From Methanosarcina vacuolata Z-761 (GTDB lineage Archaea; Halobacteriota; Methanosarcinia; Methanosarcinales; Methanosarcinaceae), in contig NZ_CP009520.1 of the NCBI RefSeq assembly GCF_000969905.1, forward strand, positions 930,001 to 994,000: a stretch of DNA of 64,000 bases, read 5' to 3'. The position numbers and the translations under genes were made by a program. How positions within the stretch are numbered: the first letter of the stretch is position 1; each line of letters begins with the position of its first letter. The notes under the pieces were generated by a model. It did no database searches and was not told where the DNA came from. It saw only the letters and a list, made by a program, of their open reading frames with translations. Shown here in pieces: positions 19,055 to 29,287 of the stretch.

Positions 19055-19554
19055 ATTAATAACGAAACACTTAAAGTTAATATACTGCACTATTTTACTC
19101 ACACAGTAAATAATGCAATATCTTACTGGTTCATTAAGCGAAAGAGCAGAGATTTTTACTTCTAAATTAGTCCACTTGAGCTCAAGAGTGGCGCCACTTG
19201 GCGATACCAACCAGGTCGTCCGACCAGGTCGTTTTCGCTCAAGCCTTTTTTGAAAAGGCTTGTGAGCAAGCAGTTTTTTCAAAAGGGTCGCAAGACTCGG
19301 GTGCAACTCGGAAGCTCACAAATATTATTCACAAATATTATATAGTGCGGGAGAGTTAAGCACGTAAGCTCTCAGGAGCAAATGGCATGTGTGCAAAAAG
19401 AGCGCACGGGATAGAATTTTCGTCGTTGCACTTCTTTTTACGTTCATTCGCCTGTTAAAACCTTATATTTAAACTGGTTATTTTAAGCTTGATCTTCAAT
19501 CTCATATCCGGATCCCTATTTCCGGACTTTATTCCAAAAACTTATGGTGGTCCC
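19055..19554. other. Spacer between nadX and nadA with a strong hairpin
   Basis: No gene was found. An inverted repeat at about 19237-19267 (GCTC-AAGCCTTTT with AAAAGGCTT-GTGAGC) could form a long stem followed by T-rich sequence, consistent with termination after nadX. Parts (AAGCCTTTTTT, CAAAAGGGTCGC) recur near 23397-23420, so this is likely a dispersed intergenic repeat. nadA therefore probably has its own promoter. Confidence 0.5.
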
Positions 19555-20469
19555 ATGCAGCAAGCAGAGCTAATAAAAAGGATCAAAGAACTCAAAATAA
19601 AACGAAATGCAGTTATTCTTGCTCATTACTATTCCCGTCCTGAGGTTCAGGATATTGCAGATTTTGTAGGAGACTCACTGGGCCTTAGCCAGGAAGCTGT
19701 CCGTCAGACTGCTGATGTCATTGTTTTTTGCGGCGTCCATTTTATGGGAGAAAGCGCTGCAATTCTCTGTCCTGATAAAACAGTCCTCCTCCCCGAAATT
19801 GATGCCACCTGCCCGATGGCAGACATGGTGGATATTGAAGGTCTCAGGAGAGAAAAAGAAAAACATCCTGATGCCGTGGTGGTCTGCTATGTCAACAGCT
19901 CGGCTGCCATTAAAGCTGAATCTTACATCTGCTGTACGTCTGCAAATGCCGTAGAGGTGGTAAACTCCCTGGAAGCTGATGAGGTTATTTTTGTGCCTGA
20001 TAAAAACCTGGCTGCCTATGTAGAAGCCAGGACTGACAAAAAAATTATTCCCTGGGAGGGGCACTGTCCAACGCACCACCAGATCCTGAGAGAGGATGTC
20101 CTCAAAATGAAGGAAAAACATCCTGAAGCTAAGTTTATTGCACATCCCGAATGCCGCCCCGAGGTTCTGGATCTTGCAGACCATATAGCAAGCACGCGAG
20201 GGATGATAATGTATGCAAAAAACTCTCCTGCAAAAGAGTTCATTATAGGTACGGAATGCGGACTCCTTCATGGGCTACATAAGGCAGCTCCCGAAAAGAA
20301 ACACTACTGCATATCGGAATTTGCCTGCTGTCCGAGCATGAAAATGGTTAATCTTGAAAAAGTCCTGGTCTCTCTTGAAAAAGTCCAGCACATAGTCACT
20401 GTCCCGTACGATGTGAGGATCAAAGCAAAAGAAGCACTTGATCGAATGCTCGCAGTAAAAATTCGATAA
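19555..20469 (+). CDS. nadA: Quinolinate synthase A (4Fe-4S)
   Basis: Condenses iminoaspartate with dihydroxyacetone phosphate to quinolinate. 304 aa from the ATG at 19555, preceded by GGTGG; the frame upstream to 19489 has no ribosome site. It has the start signature [20 protein letters not shown], the Cys/His region [27 protein letters not shown], the triad Cys region [20 protein letters not shown], and the C-terminal [13 protein letters not shown], giving the three cluster cysteines. It is oxygen-sensitive, in keeping with a strict anaerobe. Confidence 0.96.
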   Translation: MQQAELIKRIKELKIKRNAVILAHYYSRPEVQDIADFVGDSLGLSQEAVRQTADVIVFCGVHFMGESAAILCPDKTVLLPEIDATCPMADMVDIEGLRREKEKHPDAVVVCYVNSSAAIKAESYICCTSANAVEVVNSLEADEVIFVPDKNLAAYVEARTDKKIIPWEGHCPTHHQILREDVLKMKEKHPEAKFIAHPECRPEVLDLADHIASTRGMIMYAKNSPAKEFIIGTECGLLHGLHKAAPEKKHYCISEFACCPSMKMVNLEKVLVSLEKVQHIVTVPYDVRIKAKEALDRMLAVKIR

Positions 20470-20551
20470 ACATCAGGTGTTTTAAACTTGTATGTGAGAT
20501 TCACTTAATTTCAATGATACGAAAAATAGTAAGAAGCAGGTGAGAAGAGAA

Positions 20552-20695
20552 TCTCACATACTTCATTTCTCACATACTTCATTTCTCACATACTTCATTT
20601 CTCACATACTTCATTTCTCACATACTTCATTTCTCACATACTTCATTTCTCACATACTTCATTTCTCACATACTTCTTTTCTCACATACTTCATC
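20552..20695. repeat. 16-bp tandem repeat, nine copies
   Basis: TCTCACATACTTCATT is repeated head-to-tail nine times with no spacers, the last two copies slightly altered. It lies between the 3' ends of nadA and the convergent surface-protein gene. The absence of spacers excludes CRISPR. Confidence 0.97.
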
Positions 20696-20710
20696 TAACG
20701 TACATTTTTC

Positions 20711-22354
20711 TCAGATCTTTTTCTTAAATATGCCATATCCAACAAGCAGCATGAAAAGCGGTAAGGAAATTGCCATAAGTATCCTGGCTGCTCCCATTGG
20801 ATTCTTTATCATACTGCTCTCATTTCCTGCACTTCCGTAAAGAACTGCTCTTCCTTCGGTTCCCAGGTTTCTAAGGGTTTCCTGTATTTTTCCTGCCCCA
20901 CTGATTTTCATTATATTTTGCCCGGTATATTCCGTAATTGCAAAGAAGGAATATCCAGGAGTTTCCGATTTAAAGTAAATATAATTCTCGTCTTCTCCAA
21001 CTTTTTCCGTGTAAAGTGGCTGCCAGTTATTATCATATCTTTGAAGGATTACCTGAGCCTCACTTATATTATTATCTTTGATCCATGCCTTCTCAACCTT
21101 GAACTCCACAAACCCACTTTTAATGGAAGTAGGCAGCCCTGCTCCACGATCTCCTACCCAGATATTCACATATTTATATGCTGTGCCTTCAGGAGAAGTC
21201 GGGACAAGGGTAGATCTGTTTTTAAGTTCTTCTACAACTGTTGTTGTTTTTCTGAACGTCTTTTTCGGGTCAAATTCAATCTGTACGATGCATGTAGCAT
21301 TTTTTGCAAAATTGAATTGGACAGGATATCCACTTATGATACTCTCGGTGGCAAGTTCCCTAACAGCAATATTGGTCGCGGGCTCACTGGAAACAAGAGT
21401 CATACCCGAATTGCTAGAAGAATTTGAGTCATCATTTCCTGTATCGGAACTCTCGTTATCTGCACTTATAGTATCCGAACTTTCGGTACCTGAACTTTCA
21501 TTATCTGAACTTGTGTTATCCGAGTTTTGAGTATCCGAACTTGTATCTGAGCTTACGGTATCCGAGTTTTTGGTGTCTGAGTTCCCAGTATCCGAACTTG
21601 TATCTGAGCTTACGGTATCCGAGTTTTTGGTGCCTGAATTTCCACTATCTGAACTTTCGCCTGAGTTTGCGTCACCGGAGTCTGAATTTCCTGTATCTGA
21701 ACTTTTATTATCTGAAACCGAATCTCCTGTATCCGAACTTTCATTATCTGATCCAGGGTCTGAACTTTCATTATCTGATCCAGGGTCTAAACTTCCATTA
21801 TCTGATCCAGGGTCTAAACTTCCGTTATCAGATCCAGGGTCTAAACTTCCATTATCTGATCCAGGGTCTAAACTTCCGTTATCAGATCCAGGGTCTAAAC
21901 TTCCATTATCAGATCCGGAGTCTGAACCTCCATCATTCGGATCAGTGCTTGAATTTCCGTTATCGGATCCAGAATCTGAACTTCCATTATCAGATCCAGA
22001 GTCTGAACTTCCGTTATCGGATCCAGAATCTGAACTTCCATTATCAGATCCAGAGTCTGAACTTCCATTATCAGATCCAGAATCTGAACTTCCATTATCG
22101 GATACAGAGTCTGAATCCCCTTTGTCTGTGTTTGAGTCTCCAGTATCCGTGTCTGAACTTCCACTGTCTGAGACTGAATCTCCTGAATCTGAACTTCCAC
22201 TGTCTGAGACTGAATCTCCTGTATCTGAACTTCCACTATCTGAGACTGAGCTTTCGTTGTCCCCCAGAGCATGTACCATGCCGGGAGCCATTCCGAGGAT
22301 TATTAGCATTATCAACATTATATAAAATAGTGAATTACAAAAACCGGCTTTCAT
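20711..22354 (-). CDS. Ser/Asp/Gly-repeat surface protein with PGF-pre-PGF domain
   Basis: 547 aa, cell-surface. A signal peptide (MKAGFCNSLFYIMLIMLIILGMAPGMVHA) leads into about 280 residues of low-complexity Ser-Asp-Asn-Gly repeats, with units such as SDNGSSDSG and then SDNGSLDPG, probably a flexible and glycosylated stalk. From about residue 335 comes a PGF-pre-PGF-type domain (NIAVRELATESIISGYPVQF, GFVEFKVEKAWI, ENYIYFKSETPGYSFFAI). A C-terminal membrane helix, AISLPLFMLLVGYGIF, ends in KKKI. The repeat block is a DNA tandem array that keeps long open frames on the opposite strand; those are not genes. Confidence 0.88.
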   Translation of the reverse strand: MKAGFCNSLFYIMLIMLIILGMAPGMVHALGDNESSVSDSGSSDTGDSVSDSGSSDSGDSVSDSGSSDTDTGDSNTDKGDSDSVSDNGSSDSGSDNGSSDSGSDNGSSDSGSDNGSSDSGSDNGSSDSGSDNGNSSTDPNDGGSDSGSDNGSLDPGSDNGSLDPGSDNGSLDPGSDNGSLDPGSDNGSLDPGSDNESSDPGSDNESSDTGDSVSDNKSSDTGNSDSGDANSGESSDSGNSGTKNSDTVSSDTSSDTGNSDTKNSDTVSSDTSSDTQNSDNTSSDNESSGTESSDTISADNESSDTGNDDSNSSSNSGMTLVSSEPATNIAVRELATESIISGYPVQFNFAKNATCIVQIEFDPKKTFRKTTTVVEELKNRSTLVPTSPEGTAYKYVNIWVGDRGAGLPTSIKSGFVEFKVEKAWIKDNNISEAQVILQRYDNNWQPLYTEKVGEDENYIYFKSETPGYSFFAITEYTGQNIMKISGAGKIQETLRNLGTEGRAVLYGSAGNESSMIKNPMGAARILMAISLPLFMLLVGYGIFKKKI

Positions 22355-22466
22355 TTTTTATTTGCCTCCACCCACACGTCTGTAAGCAGAAATGTCTGGT
22401 ATGCAAGTAAGTTATTGACAAGTAACCATGTAATTTATAGAAACAATATCCAAGGATTTATTTTAC

Positions 22467-22623
22467 AGGTTGTCTCAAAACTCGACTCATTTCTACAATT
22501 GGATAATTAAATTGTTGACTTTAAATTCATATCGAAAATTATTCTGAAATTCATGTATGCGTTTGCCTTGAAATAGAGCACATTATTCTATTTGTAGAAT
22601 CAAATGTAGTTTTGAGACAGCTT
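22467..22623. mobile_element. MITE-like element with terminal inverted repeats
   Basis: Ends AGGTTGTCTCAAAACT (22467-22482) and AGTTTTGAGACAGCTT (22608-22623) are inverted copies (14 of 16). Pairing resumes inside around ATTTCTACAA/TTGTAGAAT. The 157-bp unit has no coding capacity. A TGTCTCAAAA-type end is common for transposons, but the parent is not in the window. Confidence 0.65.
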
Positions 22624-22643
22624 GTTTCGTAGATTTTTCCCAT

Positions 22644-22797
22644 AAGTTGTTAGTTTAAAGTTGTTAGTTTAAAGTTGTTAGTTTAAAGTTGTTAGTTTAA
22701 AGTTGTTAGTTTAAAGTTGTTAGTTTAAAGTTGTTAGTCTAAAGTTGTTAGTTTAAAGTTGTTAGTTTAAAGTTGTTAGTCTAAAGTTGTTAGTCTC
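22644..22797. repeat. 14-bp tandem repeat, eleven copies
   Basis: AGTTGTTAGTTTAA repeats without spacers, with T-to-C changes in three units. It begins about 20 bp after the MITE-like element. Confidence 0.96.
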
Positions 22798-23608
22798 AGA
22801 CATTCTTTGTTCAAAGCCAATGTTTTGAACTTAGTAATGGCAGAAGCAAAACATGATTTAAAGGTCAGGAATCACATTGATTACATCTGCCTGTTATTTT
22901 GAGGCTGACTAATACTTAATAGATATCAAAGGGAAGAACAGCAAGAAATAAACTTTGTTTTACTTAATATTATCCTTTCGATAAATATACTCCTAAAATT
23001 ATGTTACATATCATATGGATTCCATCCCAAAATCAATTTTATTCCCAAATTAATAGGAAATTTGGAACTAATTTCCACGATAAAAAACTCGATTGTTTAT
23101 TCTGAATACGGCTTAAGAGAAGTAATTTTGAGTTTTGGGACCAGTTCAGTACAATTTGAGTCCTCCTATTGAGAAGAGATCAATCAGATCAGACGTCTTG
23201 AACCGAAACCGCTGTGCTGCAACCGTTGCGCCGATTTATCACAAACCGTTGCGCCGGTTTATCACGCCGGATAGGGTTTTGGGACAAGATTCCCAAACTC
23301 AAATGTTACCAGATCATTTTTCTCCTCCCCTGGCCCAGACACTTTTAGGTTTTGGGACAAGAGTCCCAAACTCAAATGTTACCAGGGGTTTTTACTTAAG
23401 CCTTTTTTCAACAGGGTCGCAGTTAAGCCTTTTATTAAAAAAGTCATAAACACTCCCGCCGCGTAACCCAAAACAAAACTTGAATAAATCATTCCTCTGA
23501 GCGAACGAAGTGAGCAAAAAGGGCACCATCCTTCCGAGAAGGGGCTCGGGTGACGGAACTCGGACGAGAAAATCCGATACCTTTAATACTTTATAATACT
23601 GCTTTGTT
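22798..23608. other. Intergenic region with direct repeats upstream of the prenyltransferase gene
   Basis: No gene is supported. A 36-bp sequence (TTTTGGGACAAGA... to ...AAATGTTACCAG) occurs at 23276-23311 and 23351-23386 with one mismatch, and each copy contains a TTGGGAC/GTCCCAA hairpin. A partial third copy starts near 23134. CCGTTGCGCCG is also doubled (about 23221-23262). Short ORFs here are by-products of the repeats. Confidence 0.6.
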
Positions 23609-24481
23609 GTGATGTCTGCAGGCGTACGCACATATCTGGAGATTATGAGATACGAAAACTGCTTCATGGCAAGTTTTGCAGCCGTAATCGGAACATTGAT
23701 AGCTTTTAATATCCTGACCTCTAATGCTCCCAGTTCTTATAGCCCTGAACAATTTCCGTTCTTTTTATCAGGCCTTGTATTCCTGGTCGTATTTTTGATT
23801 TCAGGCGCAGGAAATACCATTAATGACTATTTTGATGTCAGGATAGACTCAATCAATCGCCCTGATAGGCCTATTCCATCAGGCAGGATGAATTTAAAAG
23901 AAGCCCTTTATTTCTCTTATGTCCTGTTTGCCCTGGGGACACTTCTGGCTTTCTCAATCAACCCCATTTGCGGGGTTATTGCCTTATTTAATTCGCTAAT
24001 GTTAATCTTCTACGCAAAAACCCTCAAAGGTACTCCTCTTTTTGGAAATCTGAGCATAGGCTACCTTACCGGCTCTACTTTTTTATTTGGAGCCTCGGTT
24101 TTTGGACTTGAAGGACTCAAAGCCCTTTTTGTGCTATTCCTGCTTGCAGCCCTTGCGATTACTGCCCGGGAAATTGTAAAGGACATTGAGGATATGGAAG
24201 GCGATAAAATGGAAGGGGCAGATACTTTACCTCTTCGGGTCGGAGCAAAAAAAGCAAGCTACCTTGCAGTGCTTATAGGGTTACTGGCCGTAGTTTTTAG
24301 CCCTCTTCCTTATCTTCTGTCGGTACTTGGCTTGCATTATCTTTACTTTGTCCTTCTTGCAGACCTTGGGTTTCTTGCAGCGATCTATCAGCTTCTTGCT
24401 CGCAACAATCCTGCGAAATCTTCAAAAATGTTCAAGATCGCAATGTTCTTTGCGCTCATTGCTTTTATTGCCGGGGTATAA
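23609..24481 (+). CDS. UbiA prenyltransferase, likely digeranylgeranylglyceryl phosphate synthase
   Basis: 290 aa, about eight membrane helices. It has the two Asp-rich UbiA motifs: [23 protein letters not shown] near residue 72 and [21 protein letters not shown] near 190. The spacing NDxxDxxxD with NRPxRPIPSG is that of archaeal DGGGP synthases, which add the second geranylgeranyl chain to GGGP, the second ether-bond step of archaeal membrane lipid synthesis. The start is GTG at 23609 or the adjacent ATG at 23612. Other UbiA substrates cannot be excluded from the motifs alone. Confidence 0.88.
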   Translation: MMSAGVRTYLEIMRYENCFMASFAAVIGTLIAFNILTSNAPSSYSPEQFPFFLSGLVFLVVFLISGAGNTINDYFDVRIDSINRPDRPIPSGRMNLKEALYFSYVLFALGTLLAFSINPICGVIALFNSLMLIFYAKTLKGTPLFGNLSIGYLTGSTFLFGASVFGLEGLKALFVLFLLAALAITAREIVKDIEDMEGDKMEGADTLPLRVGAKKASYLAVLIGLLAVVFSPLPYLLSVLGLHYLYFVLLADLGFLAAIYQLLARNNPAKSSKMFKIAMFFALIAFIAGV

Positions 24482-24535
24482 ATTTTCCCGGATCAAACTT
24501 TTCCCGGATAATACTTTTCCCGGATCAAACTTTTC
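24482..24535. repeat. Short repeats between convergent genes
   Basis: ACTTTTCCCGGAT-like units occur three to four times between the stops of the convergent prenyltransferase and MAT genes. T-rich on the plus strand, it may act in termination. Confidence 0.7.
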
Positions 24536-25768
24536 TCAGCATACAGGGCATTTTCCTGCAACAAGTTCCATGGAGAAGGCCTGTATATTCTCAAGCTCTT
24601 TTTCTATTACCTCAGCCACTTCTTTTTCTACCTCGCTCGCAGATCCCTTCTTCATAACGAGCTGGGCAGTTGCAATCTGAGGCTGGTCGATTGGAGTTCC
24701 AATTTCACTCAAAAGCCAGACATAAACTTCGGAGATATCAGGCACCTCACTGTAGATCCGCGCTGCAATCCTGTGGGAAAGAAGATTGTAAACCTTTCCT
24801 GTATGGCTTACAGGATTTTTACCTGCGGCAGCTTCACTGCTAACAGGACGATTTAGCGGGATTATTCCGTTTACGCGGTTTCCACGCCCTACCTGCCCAC
24901 CATCTGCATCTTCCGCAGAAGTGCCGGTTACCGTAGTATAAATTCCCAGCAGCCCCCTACCCGGAATGTCCAGAGTATTAAGTGAAACTGTCGGTTTCAG
25001 ACACATGCAGCCCTCAAATTCAGCCCTTGCTTTTTCTGCAAACCCGGCAGTAAATTCCTCAATCCGGTCGTGCAACTCAATTTTCTTCTTAAAGTACGCT
25101 TCTTCCGATTCAATAAACCTATCCACAAGCGGCATTGCAACAGTCAGGTGCATATCTTCCCTGTGTCTGAGCCCCATAACTTTTACGTCTTCTCCTGACT
25201 CCGGATATTCCTTTTTGAACTTTCTTGAGTTCAGGAATCTCTCGCATTCGAAAACAAGTTTCTCAGTGGGGCTTAGAGGAGCATATCCAACTGCTGCGGA
25301 AGTGTCATTTGCCCCGAGGATCTCTTTTCCCCTGCTAAAGATGTCCGTAAGTTCTGCAGAACCTCTTTTTAACTCGATCTGGTAAATGAGATTCTCAGGG
25401 TCTACAAAGCGGAGATTATCCTGGAGCCATTGCTGCGCCGTACTGACCGCAAGCTCAGGAACATGGATTTCTACCCCCTGCGCTTCAAAAGTAGCCCTGT
25501 CCCCGATGATAAGTCTCATAGGGCTTACAACTCTGCCTCCTCCCAATTTTCCTTCCACTTCCCCTGCAACGAGCATGCCTTTGTCTATATTGTAGTGCAG
25601 GATACTCCCGAAAGTCTCAAGGTACTTCTGGCTCAGCTTTACCGAAATTTGTTCCATTATGGCATCACATATATAGTCCGGATGCCCCAGCCCTTTTCTT
25701 TCAACAACTTCAACTCTCTGGCGGTAAACTTCAGATGCTTTTAATTCGTCTATAACTATATTTCTCAA
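24536..25768 (-). CDS. S-adenosylmethionine synthetase (archaeal type)
   Basis: Makes SAM from methionine and ATP. 410 aa from a TTG at 25768 ([12 protein letters not shown]), chosen because it has GGGGG eight bases upstream and matches the usual archaeal N-terminus; the frame continues to an ATG at 25816 without a ribosome site. The archaeal MAT signatures are [58 protein letters not shown] and [15 protein letters not shown]. The C-terminus ends in VAGKCPVC. Confidence 0.95.
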   Translation of the reverse strand: MRNIVIDELKASEVYRQRVEVVERKGLGHPDYICDAIMEQISVKLSQKYLETFGSILHYNIDKGMLVAGEVEGKLGGGRVVSPMRLIIGDRATFEAQGVEIHVPELAVSTAQQWLQDNLRFVDPENLIYQIELKRGSAELTDIFSRGKEILGANDTSAAVGYAPLSPTEKLVFECERFLNSRKFKKEYPESGEDVKVMGLRHREDMHLTVAMPLVDRFIESEEAYFKKKIELHDRIEEFTAGFAEKARAEFEGCMCLKPTVSLNTLDIPGRGLLGIYTTVTGTSAEDADGGQVGRGNRVNGIIPLNRPVSSEAAAGKNPVSHTGKVYNLLSHRIAARIYSEVPDISEVYVWLLSEIGTPIDQPQIATAQLVMKKGSASEVEKEVAEVIEKELENIQAFSMELVAGKCPVC

Positions 25769-26317
25769 ACTCTTTCCCCCCAAACGAATATGATATCCTT
25801 TGAACAAGATGCACAACCTATGAAAGTGCTTGCAGATGGCAGCATTTTCATGCTGATTTTAAATAGGTACAGTTCCTTTAAATGCAGTTTCCCTGAATGC
25901 AGTTTCCTTAAAGGCATTTTCTTTAAAGGTACGATTTCTTTAAAGGTACGATTTCTTTAAAGGTACGATTTCTTTAAAGGTACGATTTCTTTAAAGGTAC
26001 GATTTCTTTAAAGGTACGATTTCTTTAAAGGTACAATTTCTTAAAAAGCACAATTTCTTAAAAAGTACGGTTTCCTTAGGCATAATTCCTTTAAGGCTTG
26101 ATAAAATTGGCATCTACTATTCCTCACTAAGGCTCATATCTCGATAATACAGGTCTGAAGTTAATTCCCCTGATTAAACCTCAAGACTGTTATCAGACTA
26201 AATTTCAAGCCTCTGATCTGAGTATATTTCAACCTTCTTATCTGACTGAGTACCCAGATTTTCATTATTATCCGGGCTTCGATTTCGATAATTATCAAGC
26301 GTTGAGTATCAAAGTTA
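25769..26317. repeat. 17-bp tandem repeat region upstream of the MAT gene
   Basis: CTTTAAAGGTACGATTT is repeated seven times at 25921-26039, then decays over two or three more units to about 26080. The rest of the interval to 26317 is AT-rich with no gene. The MAT promoter must lie between the array and 25768. Confidence 0.9.
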
Positions 26318-27067
26318 TTAGATAAATTCTATTTCTCCCGACGGTCCTTCTTTGTTTTTGTCCCTGTTTCCTGACTCCGGCTCATTTTCGTTTTCCGGAA
26401 GATGCTTCAGGTACTCTTGTATCATCATGGGAAAAACGTTTGCAGGTACAAAGCGGACTCCAAGCTGTTCGGCCCATTTTTCAATCCCGTAATCGCTTGC
26501 AATTACGGCGGCATCAAGCTCCTTGGCAAGGATAAGAACATCAATATCAGGAGCACTATCGAGAATTCCATATCTCAGAGCAGCTCGATATTTGTTCCGG
26601 AATTTGCCAATGATCCCTCCAATTACTTCCCTCTCAACCTCTTCCTTATACTCTTTTTTCTTGTTTTGCGGGTTTTCCATAAAGAGGCATTCAGTAGCTG
26701 CCTCCCATATCGCGTCCTCAGCTACTCCCATTCCCCGGTTAATTCTTTCCCGCATATAGGCAACATATTCATGAAAGATCTGAGAAGTTACGCTAACTCT
26801 ATACCGGTCAGGAGATTTTTTTACAAGCCAGGTATCTATTTTAGCCACGACCTCCCTGTCACAGCCGTTGCGACTTGCAAATTCGTACATCTCTTTATAT
26901 ACTGACGGATAGGGCACGTAGCAACTTATCCCGAAATGCAGACGAGCATCGGCTATTAGGTCAAGAATCGCTTTCATTCCCTCGCAAAGGGACGCATAGC
27001 CCATAACCTCACGCGTCTGCAGGTCCGTTAATGCTGTAGTATCCAGCACAAATCTCTGCTTAAGCAT
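26318..27067 (-). CDS. RNA ligase partner protein (PIN-like)
   Basis: 249 aa. It matches the archaeal family called RNA ligase partner, a PIN-fold protein usually found with an archaeal RNA ligase; here no ligase gene is adjacent. PIN-like features are the start [11 protein letters not shown], with an early Asp, and the late block [30 protein letters not shown], with the acidic residues expected of a nuclease-type site. The charged tail [17 protein letters not shown] is probably disordered. Confidence 0.8.
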   Translation of the reverse strand: MLKQRFVLDTTALTDLQTREVMGYASLCEGMKAILDLIADARLHFGISCYVPYPSVYKEMYEFASRNGCDREVVAKIDTWLVKKSPDRYRVSVTSQIFHEYVAYMRERINRGMGVAEDAIWEAATECLFMENPQNKKKEYKEEVEREVIGGIIGKFRNKYRAALRYGILDSAPDIDVLILAKELDAAVIASDYGIEKWAEQLGVRFVPANVFPMMIQEYLKHLPENENEPESGNRDKNKEGPSGEIEFI

Positions 27068-27774
27068 TTTTTCGAACCCTTTTAAGTAATCTTCTTTATC
27101 GTTTTGTATTCTTTATCGTTTTGTATTCTTTATCGTTTTGTATTCTTTATCGTCTTGTATTCTTTATCGTCTTGTATTCTTTATCGTCTTGTATTCTTTA
27201 TCGTCTTATGTATTGATCAAAGATGAATAAAATTCTTTGTTTTATTCCCTTATTTTCTTCCGTTTTAGTTTATTAAATTAGTAACTTCCTTTTTGTTTTC
27301 TTGAGAATTCCCATTAATTCTAATTCTTATTCTGTTTGCTTAATAACCCCCACTCTGTTTGCTTGATTATTTTAATTCTGTTTGCTTAATAACCTCCACT
27401 CTGTTTGCTTGATTATTTTAATTCTGTTTGCTTAATAATTTTAATTCTGTTTACTTCGCAACTTATTGCGATTAATAGCTACTTTCATTCAGATTAAGTA
27501 CTATATTTTTATTTTTCTTCTGGTTTTATATTCCACTTTTTATTCTGGAAGCCACTTGTTTTTTGATCAAAATCAATAACTGTATATAGTTTCAAGCCCT
27601 ATATTTATATAGGGAAGTTTAAAACCAGAGACTAGAAAGCGGTTTAAAACACATTTTTGTGAAGTGTCTTCTAATGTTGTTTCGATCCAAAGGCAGAAAA
27701 TATTTCCGAGGTGACATTGTACAAAACATGTTTCTGTTAATTTGTATTGTTTGCTTTCCCATCTCTGGACCGAT
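27068..27774. repeat. Upstream region with 17-bp repeats and Ctg-rich direct repeats
   Basis: TATTCTTTATCGTTTTG-type units (last copies with GTCTTG) repeat about seven times at 27092-27206. A second set, roughly TTCTGTTTGCTTAATAA, repeats five times at about 27328-27450. No gene was found up to the intron-like segment. Confidence 0.9.
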
Positions 27775-28001
27775 CTTCTCGAGGTTGACATGCTAGCAAG
27801 CCAATGCCAGCAGGTAAAACACAGCTCAACGGTGTGAAAGACTGAGCCGGATTGGACACCTAAAGCCCGATTCGGTATGAGTATGGGTAATAAGCTGAAA
27901 CTGGGGAATATGATTTGAGTGCAAACACGGAGACATTGAAACCTTGTGTAGGCTCAGCACAGGGTCTGGTGAGAAATCCTCTTGACACAGGAGGCGACAC
28001 A
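27775..28001 (+). other. Possible group II intron 5' fragment (domain I-like)
   Basis: This noncoding stretch is far less AT-rich than its surroundings and looks like structured RNA. Around 27857-27885 the order CCTAAAG, then CGGTATGAGTATG, recalls a conserved part of domain I in group II introns such as Ll.LtrB, and GTGTG (27832) resembles an intron 5' end. No reverse transcriptase and no domain V hairpin was seen downstream. The match is from memory, not alignment. It could also be a leader RNA of the zinc-ribbon gene that starts at its end. Confidence 0.35.
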
Positions 28002-28349
28002 ATGAAGGAGCATTGCAATATTTGTGGTCGGGAACTGATGGAAGATGTACTGGTTGTGGACACCAGCCTGGATATGAAACCAATAAAATTCAAAGAGGTT
28101 CACGGAGAAAAGTCCGATCTGATATGCATTGAGTGTGCAATTGATTCGATTGAGAATCCACCTTTCGTATGTTCGAGATGCGGCCAGCCAATCGAATTTA
28201 ATGAAAAGTTCTATGTATTTAAGGAGGCAACCACAAAACCGGGTGGCCCCAAAGTTGACTTTAAAGAAACATGTCTTGAGGACAAATATGTCTGCAGCAC
28301 ATGTTTTAGTGAGATAATGAACCCCGTGGGTGAAGAAAAAAAGATTTAA
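28002..28349 (+). CDS. Small multi-CxxC zinc-ribbon protein
   Basis: 115 aa from the ATG at 28002, with a strong AGGAGG 9 bp upstream; the frame is open back to a TTG at 27915 but that part lies in structured noncoding sequence. Four Cys pairs (HCNICGREL, CIECAID, CSRCGQPI, CSTCFSE) could make two zinc ribbons. The linker carries acidic and aromatic residues. I do not recognise the family. A nucleic-acid-binding or adaptor role is possible. It has no operon partner; the next gene is 550 bp away. Confidence 0.7.
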   Translation: MKEHCNICGRELMEDVLVVDTSLDMKPIKFKEVHGEKSDLICIECAIDSIENPPFVCSRCGQPIEFNEKFYVFKEATTKPGGPKVDFKETCLEDKYVCSTCFSEIMNPVGEEKKI

Positions 28350-28622
28350 ATGGAAAACCTTTCTATAAACTTCATTCACTCGTTTTAAATTTTGAATCCT
28401 TTGACAAGGATCGGGTTTCAGTTCCTGGAAAATCTCGCCAAGATAATACAGAACTGATTCTTCAGTTCTGTCACCCGCTTTTTCTAATTTTTCTTTGTTT
28501 CTATTGTCTTTCTTCTCAATTTGTTTAGAACTTCCTGCCTAGAACTTCTTGCTCACAAAAGTGATCTGGACATTTTTTAAGAAACTTATTCATAAATGCG
28601 TGAACTTTAATTTTACAAAGCA
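28350..28622. other. Intergenic spacer
   Basis: T-rich sequence after the zinc-ribbon gene. An ACAGAACTGATTCTTCAGTTCTGT inverted repeat (about 28449-28471) makes a plausible terminator hairpin. No gene was seen. Confidence 0.5.
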
Positions 28623-28755
28623 TAAATATTAGGTCGTGGGTTTGAATCATTGAAAACCGAAAGCGCAAGAGTCTCTCAATATATTCATTAAATGCGTGGG
28701 ATGTACTCGCTTTTTCGGAATTGATCTATAATTCGGGGACACGACCAAATATTAA
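28623..28755. mobile_element. Imperfect-palindrome element (MITE-like)
   Basis: Terminal arms TAAATATTAGGTCGTG (28623-28638) and CACGACCAAATATTA (28740-28754) pair with one mismatch over about 14 bp. An inner pair CCGAAAGCG (28657) / CGCTTTTTCGG (28709) extends the fold to nearly the whole 133-bp unit. One arm (about 31 bp) recurs in inverse orientation at 45709-45739. Confidence 0.6.
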
Positions 28756-28894
28756 TCTTATAAAAATAGATAATATTGACCTACTAAGCACAATCTGATA
28801 TACAAAATTTGATTAACTGAATGACTGCTTTCGACAGGTCTAAAACTCGATTAATTTGTTCAGTTGACCTGTTCATAACTTCGGGGGTAATTGA

Positions 28895-29287
28895 TTGAAC
28901 GGAAGCAATGTGATCGAAATCCAAGACATGACATGGGGAGAAGTAGTAGAAAGCTCTAAAAAGCCGGTTATTGTAATGTTCTACAGCCCAACCTGCCCTT
29001 ATTGCAAAGCTATGGAACCTTATTTTATGAACTATGCAAAGGAATTCCAGAATTCAGCTATTTTTGCCCGCATAAACATTGAAACAAGTCCCTGGACTGC
29101 GGAAAAGTATGGAGTTCAGGGCACGCCTACGTTTAAGTTCTTCTGTCACGGAAGGCCTGTATGGGAACAGGTAGGCCAGATTTATCCTTCCATACTGAAA
29201 ACTGCAGTTGAAGATATGATTCATTACGGAGAAGAGTGCATAAGAAAAAGTACTCCAGTTGGTCAGGACATTACAGGATACGCTTGA
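28895..29287 (+). CDS. Thioredoxin-family protein
   Basis: 130 aa, cytoplasmic. The thioredoxin fold is evident: VIVMFYSPTCPYCKAMEPYF with a CPYC active site near residue 33, then the cis-Pro loop YGVQGTPTFKFFCHGRP. CPYC is the glutaredoxin-type variant of the motif, so it could work in disulfide reduction or as a redox partner. The start is a TTG with GGGGGT 8 bp upstream. It has a C-terminal extension of about 20 residues with an extra Cys. It is a single-gene unit. Confidence 0.88.
   Translation: MNGSNVIEIQDMTWGEVVESSKKPVIVMFYSPTCPYCKAMEPYFMNYAKEFQNSAIFARINIETSPWTAEKYGVQGTPTFKFFCHGRPVWEQVGQIYPSILKTAVEDMIHYGEECIRKSTPVGQDITGYA

Noticed and set aside
20552-20695. Possible CRISPR array
   Set aside because: Repeats are head-to-tail with no unique spacers; no cas genes are in the window.
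21511-22410. Long plus-strand frames opposite the surface-protein gene
   Set aside because: They arise from a tandem repeat whose period is a multiple of three; the translations are repetitive with no start signal.
28629-28660. tRNA 3' half (GGGTTTGAATC resembles a T-loop)
   Set aside because: No matching acceptor stem or anticodon arm; the sequence belongs to a palindromic element.
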